In this document: positions 1 to 8,389 of the stretch, one piece after another | Layout of the letters: each line of letters opens with the position of its first letter | Numbering within the stretch: the first letter of the stretch is position 1 | NCBI GenBank assembly: GCA_019235995.1 | Contig: JAFAJV010000017.1 | Span: 1 to 43,477, forward strand | DNA: 43,477 nucleotides | From: Vulcanimicrobiota bacterium | GTDB lineage: Bacteria > Vulcanimicrobiota > Vulcanimicrobiia > Vulcanimicrobiales > Vulcanimicrobiaceae | Direction of reading: 5' to 3' | Position numbers and translations under genes: made by a program | The notes under the pieces: model-generated | Database searches by the model: none | Seen by the model: only the letters and a program-made list of their open reading frames with translations | Told to the model about the DNA's origin: nothing

Positions 1-153
1 CGGCGGACTACCGAAATCCGCCGGCGGTGGCGAGCCCGCCTGCGCGACGCCGTTTCCACTGTTTCCTTGCGTCGCCGACGGAGCTGCGACCGCGTTCAAC
101 CCGCACAGCGCCATGATCAGCGCGGCGAGTAGCCCGGTGCTCAGTCGGTTCAC
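1..153 (-). CDS. Secreted small protein, N-terminal part only (runs off the window)
   Basis: The frame is open from a GTG at 153 to the first base of the window (51 codons). The GTG sits 7 bases after a strong AAAGGAGG ribosome binding site at about 161-168. The product starts VNRLSTGLLAALIMALCGLN and continues AVAAPSATQ, a typical Sec signal peptide (short basic start, hydrophobic core, Ala-x-Ala cleavage region). The visible mature part is rich in Gly, Ala, Ser and Pro. The C-terminal part lies outside the window, so no function can be assigned. A hairpin at 183-207 separates it from the MFS gene upstream. Confidence 0.7.
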   Translation of the reverse strand, partial: MNRLSTGLLAALIMALCGLNAVAAPSATQGNSGNGVAQAGSPPPADFGSPP

Positions 154-182
154 GAAGATGCCTCCTTTGGACAACTCAAACT

Positions 183-207
183 GCCGGTGAGGTGCCTCCT
201 CGCCGGC
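183..207 (-). terminator. Strong hairpin between MFS gene and secreted-protein gene
   Basis: A 10-base-pair stem (183-192 with 198-207, one G-T wobble) closes a 5-base loop. It lies 57 bases downstream of the MFS stop and 30 bases upstream of the next start. On the minus strand it is followed by AGTTTGAGTTGT, which is only moderately U-rich in RNA. It is therefore a possible weak intrinsic terminator for the MFS transcript or a 5' leader structure of the secreted-protein gene. Confidence 0.4.
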
Positions 208-263
208 CCTGGATACGAGCGAACGCCCGAAGCGTTGCTGCCCGCACAGACACACGATAACCG

Positions 264-1472
264 TTATTCTTCTATTGTGCAACGAGATAAGCGCCACAGC
301 CACGCAATTCCTACGAAAGTCTCACCGAGCGCCAGCCCGAAAGCCACCCTGGGAGCCTGGGGGCCGAACGTCCCGAGACGCTGTACAACGAAGGTCGTCA
401 GCGCGGGGGCCACGATCTGGGGCAGGACAATGGCAAGATTCCAGATGCCCATGGCGGCCGCCATGGCGGCGGGCGGCAGCACCCGGCACGCAATTGCCCA
501 ATCGGCGACGAGGAAGACTCCCCAGCCGAGACCCGCCAGCAGCGTGGCCAGCGCCACTCCGGGCATGCCGTGCGATGCGATGAAGACCCCCAACGCGGCG
601 ATGAAACTCGCCGCGCCCAGCGTCGCGACGAGCCGCTTATCGAGCCGGTCGCTGGGGCGCGCCGCTACGGCGGCGCCCGCGGCACCGAGCAGCGTAAAGG
701 CCACGATGAGGATTCCCGTTTCGCGACGGGCATTTGCCAAGCTCGTCACGCCGAGCACGTCCGTGACGTAGAACAGCAGATAGCCGAGCAACGTGTAGAA
801 GCCCACGTAGACGAGCGCGCGCGAGATGAACAGATCGACGAACGCGCGCGTGGCGCGAAACCGAGGCCCCTGCGTCGCCGGCGCGTCGCGTAGCGGCACG
901 CGCGACGCATGCGACACCGTGATCGCGCACGTCGCCAGGAGAAGCGCTCCCAGGGACGCGCCGAGCGCCCGCGCGTTCACGATGAAGCTCGCGGCCAGCG
1001 CGCCGACGGCGTTGCCCGCACCCTGCAGCGCCGCCATCCAAGACGATGCGGCACCGGTCCGCTCGCGTTCGACGAAGTCGGGAATGATCGCCTGATACGG
1101 CCCGATCGCGACGTTGAGCGTGGCCTGCAGGGCGATGAACGCGACCGTGAGCTCGAAGAACGTGCGAGCGCCGTAGAAGCATGCGAGTGTCACGGCGCCC
1201 CCGACCGCGCCCGCGACGTAGAACTCTACGCGCCGGCTCGCGCGGCGGCGCCGCGCATCGGACCAGAATCCGATCGCAACTTGCGTGAGTGCCGCAACCA
1301 GCGCGCCAAGCGTCGCGAGCCGGCCGTACGCGATCAAGGCGTTGCCCGCGGAGAGCTCGATCGTTCGCGACTGCAGGGAGATCCCGAGCAGCGCGCCCCA
1401 GACCGCCTGCACGCCGAGCCAAAACAGCGCGAGCGCAAACGCGCTCGGCGCCCTAACGCTGAGCGCAGGCAT
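264..1472 (-). CDS. MFS transporter
   Basis: The 402-residue polytopic protein has about 12 hydrophobic segments in the usual major facilitator layout. The loop after the second segment carries GFWSDARRRRASRR, the charged Gly-x-x-x-Asp-Arg-type motif A of the superfamily. Residues around 140-165 (GPYQAIIPDFV then ERERTGAASSW) resemble the sugar/cation-symporter-like MFS branch. The start overlaps the end of the nucleotidyltransferase gene upstream by 20 bases, so the two are probably co-transcribed. The substrate cannot be read from the sequence. It is the last gene before a hairpin at 183-207. Confidence 0.8.
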   Translation of the reverse strand: MPALSVRAPSAFALALFWLGVQAVWGALLGISLQSRTIELSAGNALIAYGRLATLGALVAALTQVAIGFWSDARRRRASRRVEFYVAGAVGGAVTLACFYGARTFFELTVAFIALQATLNVAIGPYQAIIPDFVERERTGAASSWMAALQGAGNAVGALAASFIVNARALGASLGALLLATCAITVSHASRVPLRDAPATQGPRFRATRAFVDLFISRALVYVGFYTLLGYLLFYVTDVLGVTSLANARRETGILIVAFTLLGAAGAAVAARPSDRLDKRLVATLGAASFIAALGVFIASHGMPGVALATLLAGLGWGVFLVADWAIACRVLPPAAMAAAMGIWNLAIVLPQIVAPALTTFVVQRLGTFGPQAPRVAFGLALGETFVGIAWLWRLSRCTIEE

Positions 1473-2187
1473 ACGCGTATTCGGACGGGAGGTCCACGTC
1501 GTAGGCGAGCTCGGGCGCGCAGCCGCGAACCGCGCGGGCCGGCATGTGCAGAACGCGCACCGCCAGCGCCTCGAGATCGGCCACGCTCAATCGTCGCAGC
1601 ACGAAGCGCAGCAAGACGAGGGGACTGACGAGGCTCGCCATCTGCCACGGGTGCTTGCGCGCATCGAAGAAGCGCGCGGCGATCGCGGCCAGCGGCTCGG
1701 TGCTTCCGGACGGCAGCGCGAAGACGCCGCCGTTGACGACGCGTTCGCCGGCGAGCGTGATGCCAAACGGGGGCGCACCGGGAAAACGCCGCGCAAAGTC
1801 TGAGAATTCTGCCAGCGCCACCGCGAGCGCTGTGGGCGGTACGCGAGCGGTGAACGCAAGGATTGCCTCGGGCGTCACGTAGGGGAGATCGCTCGTCGCG
1901 TAGAGCAGCGGCTCGCCATCGTCGGGCCAGGCCCGTAGCGCCCGCAGGAGATTCTCGCTGCCCGCAGCGCTCTCGTCTACGAAGCGGTCGATCTGTGAGG
2001 CGGACGCCGCGCGAACCTCTTCGCCTCCGACGACCGCGATGCGGCTCGCCCCGGCGGCGCGCAGCGATTCGATCATGCGCGCGAGCATCGTGCGGCCGTG
2101 CACCGGCGCGAGCGCTTTCACGCGAGTGCCGGCCGCCTCCGCGAACGCGCCGTCGATGCGGCCGCCCGCGGTGATCACCGCCTTCAC
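1453..2187 (-). CDS. MobA-like NTP transferase domain protein
   Basis: This 244-residue protein begins MKAVITAGGR, the nucleotide-binding start of the MobA/GlmU-type nucleotidyltransferase fold. A Lys follows at about residue 25 (RVKALAPVHG) and an acidic metal-site motif TSDLPYVTPEA at about 97-107. Such enzymes transfer a nucleotide to a cofactor or sugar phosphate, but the substrate here is not predictable. It starts with GTG only 6 bases after the rpsM stop, in the position where rpsK normally lies, so it is probably read through from the ribosomal operon. Its 3' end overlaps the MFS gene. Confidence 0.75.
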   Translation of the reverse strand: MKAVITAGGRIDGAFAEAAGTRVKALAPVHGRTMLARMIESLRAAGASRIAVVGGEEVRAASASQIDRFVDESAAGSENLLRALRAWPDDGEPLLYATSDLPYVTPEAILAFTARVPPTALAVALAEFSDFARRFPGAPPFGITLAGERVVNGGVFALPSGSTEPLAAIAARFFDARKHPWQMASLVSPLVLLRFVLRRLSVADLEALAVRVLHMPARAVRGCAPELAYDVDLPSEYAYACAQR

Positions 2188-2193
2188 GCGGCG

Positions 2194-2580
2194 CTATTTC
2201 TTGGCGATGGCCTTCTTCTTGCCCGCCACGGTACGCTTCGGTCCCTTGCGCGTGCGCGCGTTGGTCTTCGTGCGCTGGCCGCGCACGGGGAGGCCGCGCC
2301 GGTGGCGCAGTCCGCGGTAGCAGCCGATGTCCATCAGACGCTTGATGTTGCCCTGCACCTCGCGCCGCAAGTCGCCCTCGACGCGCAGCTGCATCGAGTC
2401 GATCGCATCGCGGAGCTTCTTCTCGTCCTCTTCCGTCATCGCTTTGACCCGCAGGTCGGGATCGACTCCCGCGAACTGCAGCAGCTTGCGAGCCGTCGGC
2501 GCGCCGATGCCGTAGATGTACGTGAGCGCCACTTCGACGCGCTTCTCACGCGGGAGATCGATACCAGCAATACGAGCCAT
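2194..2580 (-). CDS. rpsM: 30S ribosomal protein uS13
   Basis: The 128-residue protein opens [20 protein letters not shown] and keeps the S13 core [14 protein letters not shown] and the RNA-contacting [21 protein letters not shown]. The Lys-rich tail ends in KKKAIAKK. uS13 sits in the small-subunit head and touches the P-site tRNA and uL5. It is the last ribosomal gene of this block: rpsK, rpsD, rpoA and rplQ do not follow as they do in most bacteria. An 18-19 base repeat-like sequence lies just upstream between it and rpmJ. Confidence 0.97.
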   Translation of the reverse strand: MARIAGIDLPREKRVEVALTYIYGIGAPTARKLLQFAGVDPDLRVKAMTEEDEKKLRDAIDSMQLRVEGDLRREVQGNIKRLMDIGCYRGLRHRRGLPVRGQRTKTNARTRKGPKRTVAGKKKAIAKK

Positions 2581-2600
2581 TACTCAACTTTCCTTATTAA

Positions 2601-2619
2601 TCCTGAGCTTGTCGAAGGA
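2601..2619. repeat. REP-like dispersed repeat unit
   Basis: The 19 bases TCCTGAGCTTGTCGAAGGA form an imperfect palindrome (TCCT pairs with AGGA). From memory, this same string occurs as a very common intergenic repeat in many unrelated bacterial and metagenome genomes, where it gives spurious peptide signatures such as PELVEG. Here it lies between rpmJ (stop at 2621) and rpsM (start at 2580) inside a ribosomal operon. I see only one copy in this window. Confidence 0.5.
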
Positions 2620-2620
2620 C

Positions 2621-2737
2621 TCATCCTTGGACTTGCTTGTGTTTCGGATTGACCTCGCAGATCACCCGCACCCGGCCGTGCCGGCGGATGATCTTGCATT
2701 TTTCACATATTTTCTTGACGGAAGGTCTGACTTTCAT
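2621..2737 (-). CDS. rpmJ: 50S ribosomal protein bL36
   Basis: The complete 38-codon gene encodes [20 protein letters not shown] followed by [18 protein letters not shown]. The length and sequence match bacterial bL36. The zinc-binding set C11, C14, C27 and H33 is intact, so this is the zinc-containing (C+) form. It lies between infA (20-base gap) and rpsM, its usual place in the spc/alpha region. The surrounding gap is AT-rich compared with the rest of the block. Confidence 0.95.
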   Translation of the reverse strand: MKVRPSVKKICEKCKIIRRHGRVRVICEVNPKHKQVQG

Positions 2738-2757
2738 TTTTCTATTTTCTTAAAGAC

Positions 2758-3045
2758 TCACTTGTATCGGTAGGTTATTCTGCCGTGGGTTAAATCGTAC
2801 GGCGAGAGCTCCACGAGTACTCGGTCCCCGGGCAGGATCCGAATGAAGTGCATCCGGATCTTTCCCGAAACGTGCGCCAGGACGCGGTGCCCGTTTGTGA
2901 GCTCGACGCGAAACATCGCGTTGGGAAGCGGTTCGACGATCATTCCCTCGACCTCGATGGCCTCTTCCTTGGGCGTCGCCGTCTTGGCGGCTTTCTCGGC
3001 GGACGCCTTGGCGCGCGCCGGACGCCCGCCTCGCCGGCGGGCCAT
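2758..3045 (-). CDS. infA: Translation initiation factor IF-1 with basic N-terminal extension
   Basis: The C-terminal 71 residues are a clear IF-1 OB fold ([20 protein letters not shown], then [18 protein letters not shown] and [16 protein letters not shown]). IF-1 binds the 30S A site during initiation. The protein is 95 residues because it carries about 24 extra residues at the N terminus ([20 protein letters not shown] and more), rich in Arg, Lys and Ala. No ATG, GTG or TTG lies closer to the core, so the extension appears real. The ATG overlaps the map stop as TGATG, which suggests translational coupling. Confidence 0.93.
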   Translation of the reverse strand: MARRRGGRPARAKASAEKAAKTATPKEEAIEVEGMIVEPLPNAMFRVELTNGHRVLAHVSGKIRMHFIRILPGDRVLVELSPYDLTHGRITYRYK

Positions 3046-3848
3046 CAGGCGATTGCCTCGCGCGCCGGACGATAGCGCTCGATCTCGGGGCGCTCGGCGT
3101 AGTCGCGCAGCGTCAGGATCTTGGGGCCGCTCTCCGTCACCGCGATCGTGTGCTCGAAGTGCGCTGCGAGTTTACCATCCGCCGTGACGACTGTCCAGCC
3201 GTCACCGAGGATCCGTATCCTCGGGCCGCCCTGCGTGATCATCGGCTCGACCGCCAGCACGAGGCCCGGGCGCAGCTCCATTCCGGTGCCCGGTTCGCCG
3301 TAATTCGGCACCTGAGGCTCCTCGTGCATGGATCGCCCCACCCCGTGACCCACCAGCTCGCGGACGACTCCGTAGCCGTGGCGTTCCGCGTGCGCCTGCA
3401 CGGCCGCGCCGATATCTCCGACGCGCTTACCGGCCTGCATCTGCGCGACGCCGATCGTCAGGCACTCTTGCGTAACGTCGAGCAGCTGCCGAGCCTGCGC
3501 AGAGATCGTTCCAACGGGAACCGTCACGGCGCTGTCGCTCACGTAGCCGTCCAGCGTCGTTCCGATGTCGATGGAGAGCAGATCGCCCTCGCGCAGGATG
3601 CGCGTACCGGGTATTCCGTGCACGACCTCGTCGTTGACCGAAGCGCATATCGAGCCTGGAAAGCCGTTATAGCCCTTGAACGTCGGCACGCCGCCCGCCT
3701 GACGAATGCCCTCTTCGGCCATGCGGTCGAGCTCGCTCGTCGTCATGCCGGGTCGCACCGCCTTTATCAGCGCGGTCAGCACGCTCGACGTGATCTTTCC
3801 GCTGCGGCGCATGAGCTCGATCTCACGCGGGGACTTCAAAGTGATCAT
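3045..3848 (-). CDS. map: Type I methionine aminopeptidase
   Basis: The 267-residue enzyme removes the initiator Met from nascent proteins. The metal ligands and catalytic residues of the pita-bread fold are all visible: H77 ([10 protein letters not shown]), D94 and D105 ([14 protein letters not shown]), H168 ([13 protein letters not shown]), E201 (AVEPM) and E232 (HFEHT). There is no N-terminal zinc-finger extension, so it is the short bacterial type I form. It sits between adk and infA, the standard order of the end of the spc operon. Confidence 0.97.
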   Translation of the reverse strand: MITLKSPREIELMRRSGKITSSVLTALIKAVRPGMTTSELDRMAEEGIRQAGGVPTFKGYNGFPGSICASVNDEVVHGIPGTRILREGDLLSIDIGTTLDGYVSDSAVTVPVGTISAQARQLLDVTQECLTIGVAQMQAGKRVGDIGAAVQAHAERHGYGVVRELVGHGVGRSMHEEPQVPNYGEPGTGMELRPGLVLAVEPMITQGGPRIRILGDGWTVVTADGKLAAHFEHTIAVTESGPKILTLRDYAERPEIERYRPAREAIA

Positions 3849-3856
3849 TCGGCCGC

Positions 3857-4510
3857 CTACGTACCCGCGGGCTCGGCGCCGATGGCGCCCGCGATTCGAT
3901 CCGCCACCGCTTCTACGCTCGCGAGCGCATCGACCTCGAGCAACTTGCCGGTCCTACGGTAATACGCCGCGAGCGGCCGCGTCTGTGCGTCGTACACCTC
4001 CAGCCGTTTGGCGATAGTGTCGGCACGGTCGTCCTCACGCTGGATGAGCTCCCCACCGTCCTCATCATCGATGCCCGCAACCTTGGGGGGATTCGTGATC
4101 GCGTTGTACGTACGGCCGTTGCGCGGATTCGTCCAGCGCGACGCGAGCCGCCGGATCAGCGCGGCGCGATCTCCGCTGAATAGCACGGCGGCGGTGAGCG
4201 GCTGGCGGCGCCGCGCGAGCATTACGTCCAGTGCCTCGGCCTGCGCGACCGTGCGGGGAAAACCATCCATGACAAAGCCGGCCCCGGTGTGCTCGAGCTC
4301 GCTCTCGATCATGTGAATCACCAGGTCGTCAGGCACGAGCTCGCCACGGCGCATATATCCCTCGGCCCGCTTCCCGAGCTCCGTCCCCCTCGTGCGATTC
4401 GCACGCAGGATGTCGCCCGTCGAGATCTGGCGCAGCCCGAACCGCTGCTCGAGCAGGCGCGCCTGGGTTCCCTTGCCCGCCCCTGGCGGCCCCAGGAAGA
4501 CCAACCGCAT
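3857..4510 (-). CDS. adk: Adenylate kinase
   Basis: The 217-residue protein starts MRLVFLGPPGAGKGTQARLL, with the P-loop GPPGAGKGT at 7-15. It continues with STGDILR and the AMP-binding MDGFPRTVAQAEALD. A long LID segment (about 126-163) is present but lacks the four zinc-binding cysteines found in many Gram-positive versions. It interconverts ATP, ADP and AMP. The gene lies 17 bases after secY and 8 bases before map, the usual cluster. Confidence 0.97.
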   Translation of the reverse strand: MRLVFLGPPGAGKGTQARLLEQRFGLRQISTGDILRANRTRGTELGKRAEGYMRRGELVPDDLVIHMIESELEHTGAGFVMDGFPRTVAQAEALDVMLARRRQPLTAAVLFSGDRAALIRRLASRWTNPRNGRTYNAITNPPKVAGIDDEDGGELIQREDDRADTIAKRLEVYDAQTRPLAAYYRRTGKLLEVDALASVEAVADRIAGAIGAEPAGT

Positions 4511-4527
4511 GGCGTTGCGCGCGGCCT

Positions 4528-5850
4528 TTATCGTTTGATGAAGCCGCGGTAGTCGCGCATCGCGAGCCGCGCCTCGATCTGGGTAATCGTGTCGAGCGCC
4601 ACGCCAACCACGATCAGGAGCGAAGTCGAGCCGAGATAGAACGTCGTGACCGACAGCCCGCGCTGCAGCGCGCCCGGTAGCACCGCCAGCAGCCCCAGGT
4701 ACACTGCCGCGGCGGTCGTGATCCGCATCAGGATCTTGTTGAGGTAATCGACCGTCGGCTGTCCCGGCCGAATCCCGGGAACGAAGGCCCCCGTCTTCTT
4801 TAGGTTGTCAGCCACGTCGCGCGTGTTGAGCACGACGGAGCTGTAGAAGAACGTGAAGACCACGACGAGTAAGAAGTAGACGATGTTGTAGAGCACGCCG
4901 TTGGGCGTGAACCACACGTTGAGCCACGCCGAGAAATTCTGCATCCCGTGCTGGATCGCTGCCCAGACGCCCGTGCCCGTGATCGCCTGGCCGCGCCCGA
5001 ACCACGAGAGAGCCTGCTGCGGCAAAAGCAGGATGGATATCGCGAAGATAATTGAGATCACGCCGGCATTGTTCAGTCGCAGCGGAATGTACGTGGAGCG
5101 TCCTGCGAACATCTTGCGCCCCACGACGCGCCTCGCTTGCTGAACCGGAACACGCCGCTGCCCCTGATAGAGGAACACGATCGAGATGATGATGAAGATC
5201 GCGATCACGATATAGAGCACCAGGTTGAGCAACGATTCCGCGCCCTGGCTCGCCGACGCGTAGGTCTGCTTGACGTACTGCGGATAGCGCAGCACGATGC
5301 CGATGAAGATGATCAGGGAAACGCCGTTGCCGATCCCCTTGTCGCTGATCTGCTCGCCGAGCCACATCAAAAACAGCGTACCGCCGACCATCGCGATGAT
5401 GGCGTACAGCAGATACCAGAGCGACGTGTCGTAGAATACGCCCGAGCGCTCCATGGAGATCGCCATGAAGGTCGCCTGGATGGCCGCGAGCACGATCGTG
5501 AGCCAGCGCGTGTACTGGCTGATCTTCTTACGGCCTTCCTCGCCGCCTTTCTTCGCCATCTCCTCGAGCTGGGGCATGACGACCGTCATCAGCTGCATGA
5601 TGATCGAAGCGTTGATGTACGGCGTGATGCCCATCGCGATGATCGAAAGCTTCTGCAGCGCGCCGCCCGAAAGAAAGCCGAGAAGGTTGTAAAACGCCCC
5701 GCTTTGCAGCACGCGCTGCCATGCGTCCTGGTTGACGTTGGGCAGCTGAACGTGGATCATGAACACGAACCAGCCGAACGCGAAGAACACGAACAGGATC
5801 CGCTGGCGGATCTCCGGGACGAGCACCGCGGCTCGCAGGTTGTCAAACAT
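4528..5850 (-). CDS. secY: Preprotein translocase subunit SecY
   Basis: This 440-residue inner-membrane channel has about 10 membrane segments. The signature GITPYINASIIMQLMTVVMP lies near residues 73-92, and the conserved cytosolic loops IVFLYQGQRRVPVQQARRVV and NLKKTGAFVPGIRPGQPT are present. It forms the SecYEG pore for secreted proteins and for inner-membrane proteins. It follows rplO by 4 bases and precedes adk, as in other spc operons. Confidence 0.97.
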   Translation of the reverse strand: MFDNLRAAVLVPEIRQRILFVFFAFGWFVFMIHVQLPNVNQDAWQRVLQSGAFYNLLGFLSGGALQKLSIIAMGITPYINASIIMQLMTVVMPQLEEMAKKGGEEGRKKISQYTRWLTIVLAAIQATFMAISMERSGVFYDTSLWYLLYAIIAMVGGTLFLMWLGEQISDKGIGNGVSLIIFIGIVLRYPQYVKQTYASASQGAESLLNLVLYIVIAIFIIISIVFLYQGQRRVPVQQARRVVGRKMFAGRSTYIPLRLNNAGVISIIFAISILLLPQQALSWFGRGQAITGTGVWAAIQHGMQNFSAWLNVWFTPNGVLYNIVYFLLVVVFTFFYSSVVLNTRDVADNLKKTGAFVPGIRPGQPTVDYLNKILMRITTAAAVYLGLLAVLPGALQRGLSVTTFYLGSTSLLIVVGVALDTITQIEARLAMRDYRGFIKR

Positions 5851-5854
5851 CCGT

Positions 5855-6343
5855 TTATTCCGGCGGGAGGGCGGCGCCGGCTTTCGTCAGCGCCTCGCGG
5901 GCCTTCTTCGAGAAGAACACGTCGCGCAGCCGCAGTCCCGCGGGCAGCGCCGCGTCCGACTGCGTGGCGAGGATCTTGACGCCGTCCAGAATCGTCGTCA
6001 CGAGGCCGTAATCGCGGAGCGACTCGGGCGTGATCTCGACGGTCGCATCCCAATGCGCGAGCTGACGGAGGTTGACGACGGCGAACCGGCTCCGGAAGTG
6101 CCCGCGATCGCGGGCCTTCTGCGAGTAGCCGCGCCGGTGCGGGAGGCGCCGCGACCAGGCGGTCTGACCACCCTCGAACGCGGGACCCTTTCCGCCGCCG
6201 GAGCGGACGGTCTGACCCTTCCCGCCTTCGCCCCCGGTCTTGACCATGCCCGACCCATGTCCGCGCCCGATGCGCTGGCGCTTCGGCCGGCTGCCGGGTG
6301 CGGGCTTGAGAGCACCGAGTTTGAGGAGCTGCTTCTCTGCCAT
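5855..6343 (-). CDS. rplO: 50S ribosomal protein uL15
   Basis: The start chosen is the ATG at 6343, giving MAEKQLLKLGALKPAPGSRP and 162 residues. This ATG is one base after the rpsE TAA. Longer readings would run back through rpsE. The conserved glycine-rich KRQRIGRGHGSGMVKTGG and the RSGGGKGPAFEGGQ region identify uL15. In most bacteria rpmD (uL30) lies directly upstream, but here rpsE and rplO are adjacent. Confidence 0.95.
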   Translation of the reverse strand: MAEKQLLKLGALKPAPGSRPKRQRIGRGHGSGMVKTGGEGGKGQTVRSGGGKGPAFEGGQTAWSRRLPHRRGYSQKARDRGHFRSRFAVVNLRQLAHWDATVEITPESLRDYGLVTTILDGVKILATQSDAALPAGLRLRDVFFSKKAREALTKAGAALPPE

Positions 6344-6344
6344 C

Positions 6345-6869
6345 TTACGCGATCTCGCCTTGAGCGGTGTACACTTCCTTGACCGTCTTGCCGCGCATCG
6401 CCGCAACCTGCTCCGCCGTTCGGAGCGAGCGCAGCGCGGAGACGGTCGCCATCACCACGTTGATGGGATTGTTCGTGCCGAGACACTTCGTCAGGATATC
6501 GTGGATGCCGGCCAGCTCGAGCACGGCACGCATCGAGCCGCCCGCGATCACGCCCGTGCCGGGCGCAGCAGGCTTGAGCAGCACCGTGGCGGCCCCGACT
6601 TCGTGGCGTACCTCGTGCGGAATCGTGCGCTCGACCATTGCGACGGTGATGAGACTCTTGCGGGCCTGTTCGACAGCCTTGCGAATCGCTTCGGGCACCT
6701 CACCGGCCTTGCCGATCGCGAAACCGACCTTGCCCTTGCGATCCCCGACCACGACGAGCGCGCTGAAGCTGAAGCGCTTGCCGCCCTTGACGACCTTGGC
6801 GACGCGGTTGACGCGCACGACGGTCTCTTCCAGCCCGCTCGAATCGCGTTCACGACCACGATACTGCAT
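6345..6869 (-). CDS. rpsE: 30S ribosomal protein uS5
   Basis: The 174-residue protein has the double-stranded RNA-binding half ([20 protein letters not shown]) and the conserved [20 protein letters not shown]. The C-terminal half has [20 protein letters not shown] and [13 protein letters not shown]. uS5 contributes to decoding accuracy and mRNA entry. The start ATG overlaps the rplR stop as TGATG. The gene runs straight into rplO with one base between them, with no room for rpmD. Confidence 0.97.
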   Translation of the reverse strand: MQYRGRERDSSGLEETVVRVNRVAKVVKGGKRFSFSALVVVGDRKGKVGFAIGKAGEVPEAIRKAVEQARKSLITVAMVERTIPHEVRHEVGAATVLLKPAAPGTGVIAGGSMRAVLELAGIHDILTKCLGTNNPINVVMATVSALRSLRTAEQVAAMRGKTVKEVYTAQGEIA

Positions 6870-7225
6870 CAGAACGTCAACCCCGCTTGGCGCGCGGCAT
6901 CGGCCAGCGCGCGGACGCGTCCGTGGTACTTGTAGCCGCCGCGATCGAACACGACCTCCGAGATGCCGGCCGCCTTGGCCTTTGCCGCGATCGCCGAGCC
7001 GACGGCCGCGGCCGCGGCGACATTCGTGCGTGACGACAGCTCACCCGCTAGCGCCTGGTCGCGCGTGGATGCCATCGCGAGCGTGTGCCCCTTGGCGTCG
7101 TCCACGAGCGACGCGTAGATGTGATGCAGCGAGCGCCGAACGCACAGCCGCGGCCGTCCCGGCGTGCCGGACACCCTCTTACGCAGCCGTTCGTGACGCG
7201 CGCGCCGCGCTTGCGCCTTATCCAC
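6869..7225 (-). CDS. rplR: 50S ribosomal protein uL18
   Basis: The 118-residue protein shows the L18 landmarks [30 protein letters not shown] and the ending [20 protein letters not shown]. uL18 binds 5S rRNA. It starts with GTG, overlapping the rplF stop by one base (TAGTG). The order rplF-rplR-rpsE is canonical. Confidence 0.96.
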   Translation of the reverse strand: MDKAQARRARHERLRKRVSGTPGRPRLCVRRSLHHIYASLVDDAKGHTLAMASTRDQALAGELSSRTNVAAAAAVGSAIAAKAKAAGISEVVFDRGGYKYHGRVRALADAARQAGLTF

Positions 7226-7776
7226 TACTTCTTGGCCGCCTTTCCAGCTTTGCCGAGCTTCTTGCGAATGCGCTCGCCTTCATATCGAATGCCCTTGCCC
7301 TTGTACGGCTCCGGCTTGCGCAGCCGCCGGATGTCCGCGGCCACCTGGCCCACGGCCTGCTTGTCGATGCCGTCCACGTGGATCTTCGTCTGTCCCTCGA
7401 CCGTCAGCGCCACGCCCTTGGGCGCCGTGAACGCCACCGGATGCGAGAAGCCCAGGCTCAAGTTGAGCCGCTCGCCCGACTTCGCGACGCGATAGCCGAC
7501 GCCGCTGATCTCGAGGCTCTTGCGAAACCCCCTGCTCACGCCCTCCACCATGTTCGCGATCAGGGTCCGAGTGAGGCCGTGTGCGCTGCGATGCTGCTTC
7601 GCCTCGCCCTTGCGATCGACCATGACTTTCCCGTCGGCCAACCGGACCTCGACCACGTCGCTGAGGATGCGCTGGCGCAACTCGCCCTTCGGTCCCTTGA
7701 CGAGCACTTCGCCGCCCTCGACCCTCACGTCGACGCCCGACGGTAGCGCTACCGGCAGCTTACCTATCCGCGACAC
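7225..7776 (-). CDS. rplF: 50S ribosomal protein uL6
   Basis: The 183-residue protein starts with GTG ([20 protein letters not shown]) after a GAGGGAG site 7 bases upstream. It has the two tandem uL6 folds and the C-terminal signature [20 protein letters not shown]. uL6 lies near the sarcin-ricin loop, where elongation factors bind. The Lys-rich tail ends [12 protein letters not shown]. Confidence 0.97.
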   Translation of the reverse strand: MSRIGKLPVALPSGVDVRVEGGEVLVKGPKGELRQRILSDVVEVRLADGKVMVDRKGEAKQHRSAHGLTRTLIANMVEGVSRGFRKSLEISGVGYRVAKSGERLNLSLGFSHPVAFTAPKGVALTVEGQTKIHVDGIDKQAVGQVAADIRRLRKPEPYKGKGIRYEGERIRKKLGKAGKAAKK

Positions 7777-7788
7777 GCCGCGACTCCC

Positions 7789-8187
7789 TCACCAAACATA
7801 CGCGAGAACCTCTCCTCCGACGCCGCGCTTGCGCGCGCGCTTACCGGACATGATGCCCTGCGGCGTCGATATGATGACGAGGCCGAGACCGCCCAGCACG
7901 CGCGGAATCTCGGTCTTGCCGGTGTACACGCGAAGCCCCGGACGCGAGATGCGCCGCAGCCCCGTGATGATCTTCTCCTTCTCGGGACCGTAACGCAGCT
8001 GAATGCGGATCGTGCCCAGCGGGCCCTCCGACACGCGCTCGAAGCTCTCGATGAAGCCCTCGTCTTGAAGAATCTGCGCGATCGCCTGTTTCGTGCGCGA
8101 CGCCGGCACGTCCACCGTCTTGTGGCTCGCGGTGTTCGCGTTGCGGATGCGCGTCAGCATGTCGGCGATCGGATCGGTAATCGACAT
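7789..8187 (-). CDS. rpsH: 30S ribosomal protein uS8
   Basis: The 132-residue protein opens [20 protein letters not shown] and ends with the conserved [20 protein letters not shown] followed by VLAYVW. uS8 binds the central domain of 16S rRNA and in E. coli also represses its own operon. It follows rpsN by 13 bases and precedes rplF. Confidence 0.97.
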   Translation of the reverse strand: MSITDPIADMLTRIRNANTASHKTVDVPASRTKQAIAQILQDEGFIESFERVSEGPLGTIRIQLRYGPEKEKIITGLRRISRPGLRVYTGKTEIPRVLGGLGLVIISTPQGIMSGKRARKRGVGGEVLAYVW

Positions 8188-8200
8188 CAGCTCGTCTCCC

Positions 8201-8386
8201 TCACCACGATGCCTTGGTCACGCCGGGCACAACGCCGGCGTGCGCGTTCTCGCGAAAGCAGATGCGGCACATCGCAAACTTCCGCAGATAACCGCGCGGC
8301 CGGCCGCAGACCCTGCACCGGTTGTGCCGCCGCACCCCGAATTTCGGGGCGCGACGCGACTTGATGATCAAGCTCGTCTTCGCCAT
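8201..8386 (-). CDS. rpsN: 30S ribosomal protein uS14, zinc-binding (type Z)
   Basis: This 61-residue protein is the short form of uS14 with two intact CxxC pairs at C24/C27 (NRCRVCGRP) and C40/C43 (MCRICFRE), which bind one zinc. The conserved ending is PGVTKASW. The short zinc form is typical of Firmicutes, Actinobacteria-like and several deep-branching phyla, and differs from the longer E. coli form. Confidence 0.97.
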   Translation of the reverse strand: MAKTSLIIKSRRAPKFGVRRHNRCRVCGRPRGYLRKFAMCRICFRENAHAGVVPGVTKASW

Positions 8387-8389
8387 CGC

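Noticed and set aside
257-267. Small palindrome ATAAC-C-GTTAT at the MFS stop
   Set aside because: Arms of 5 bases are expected by chance; no promoter or partner site was seen nearby.
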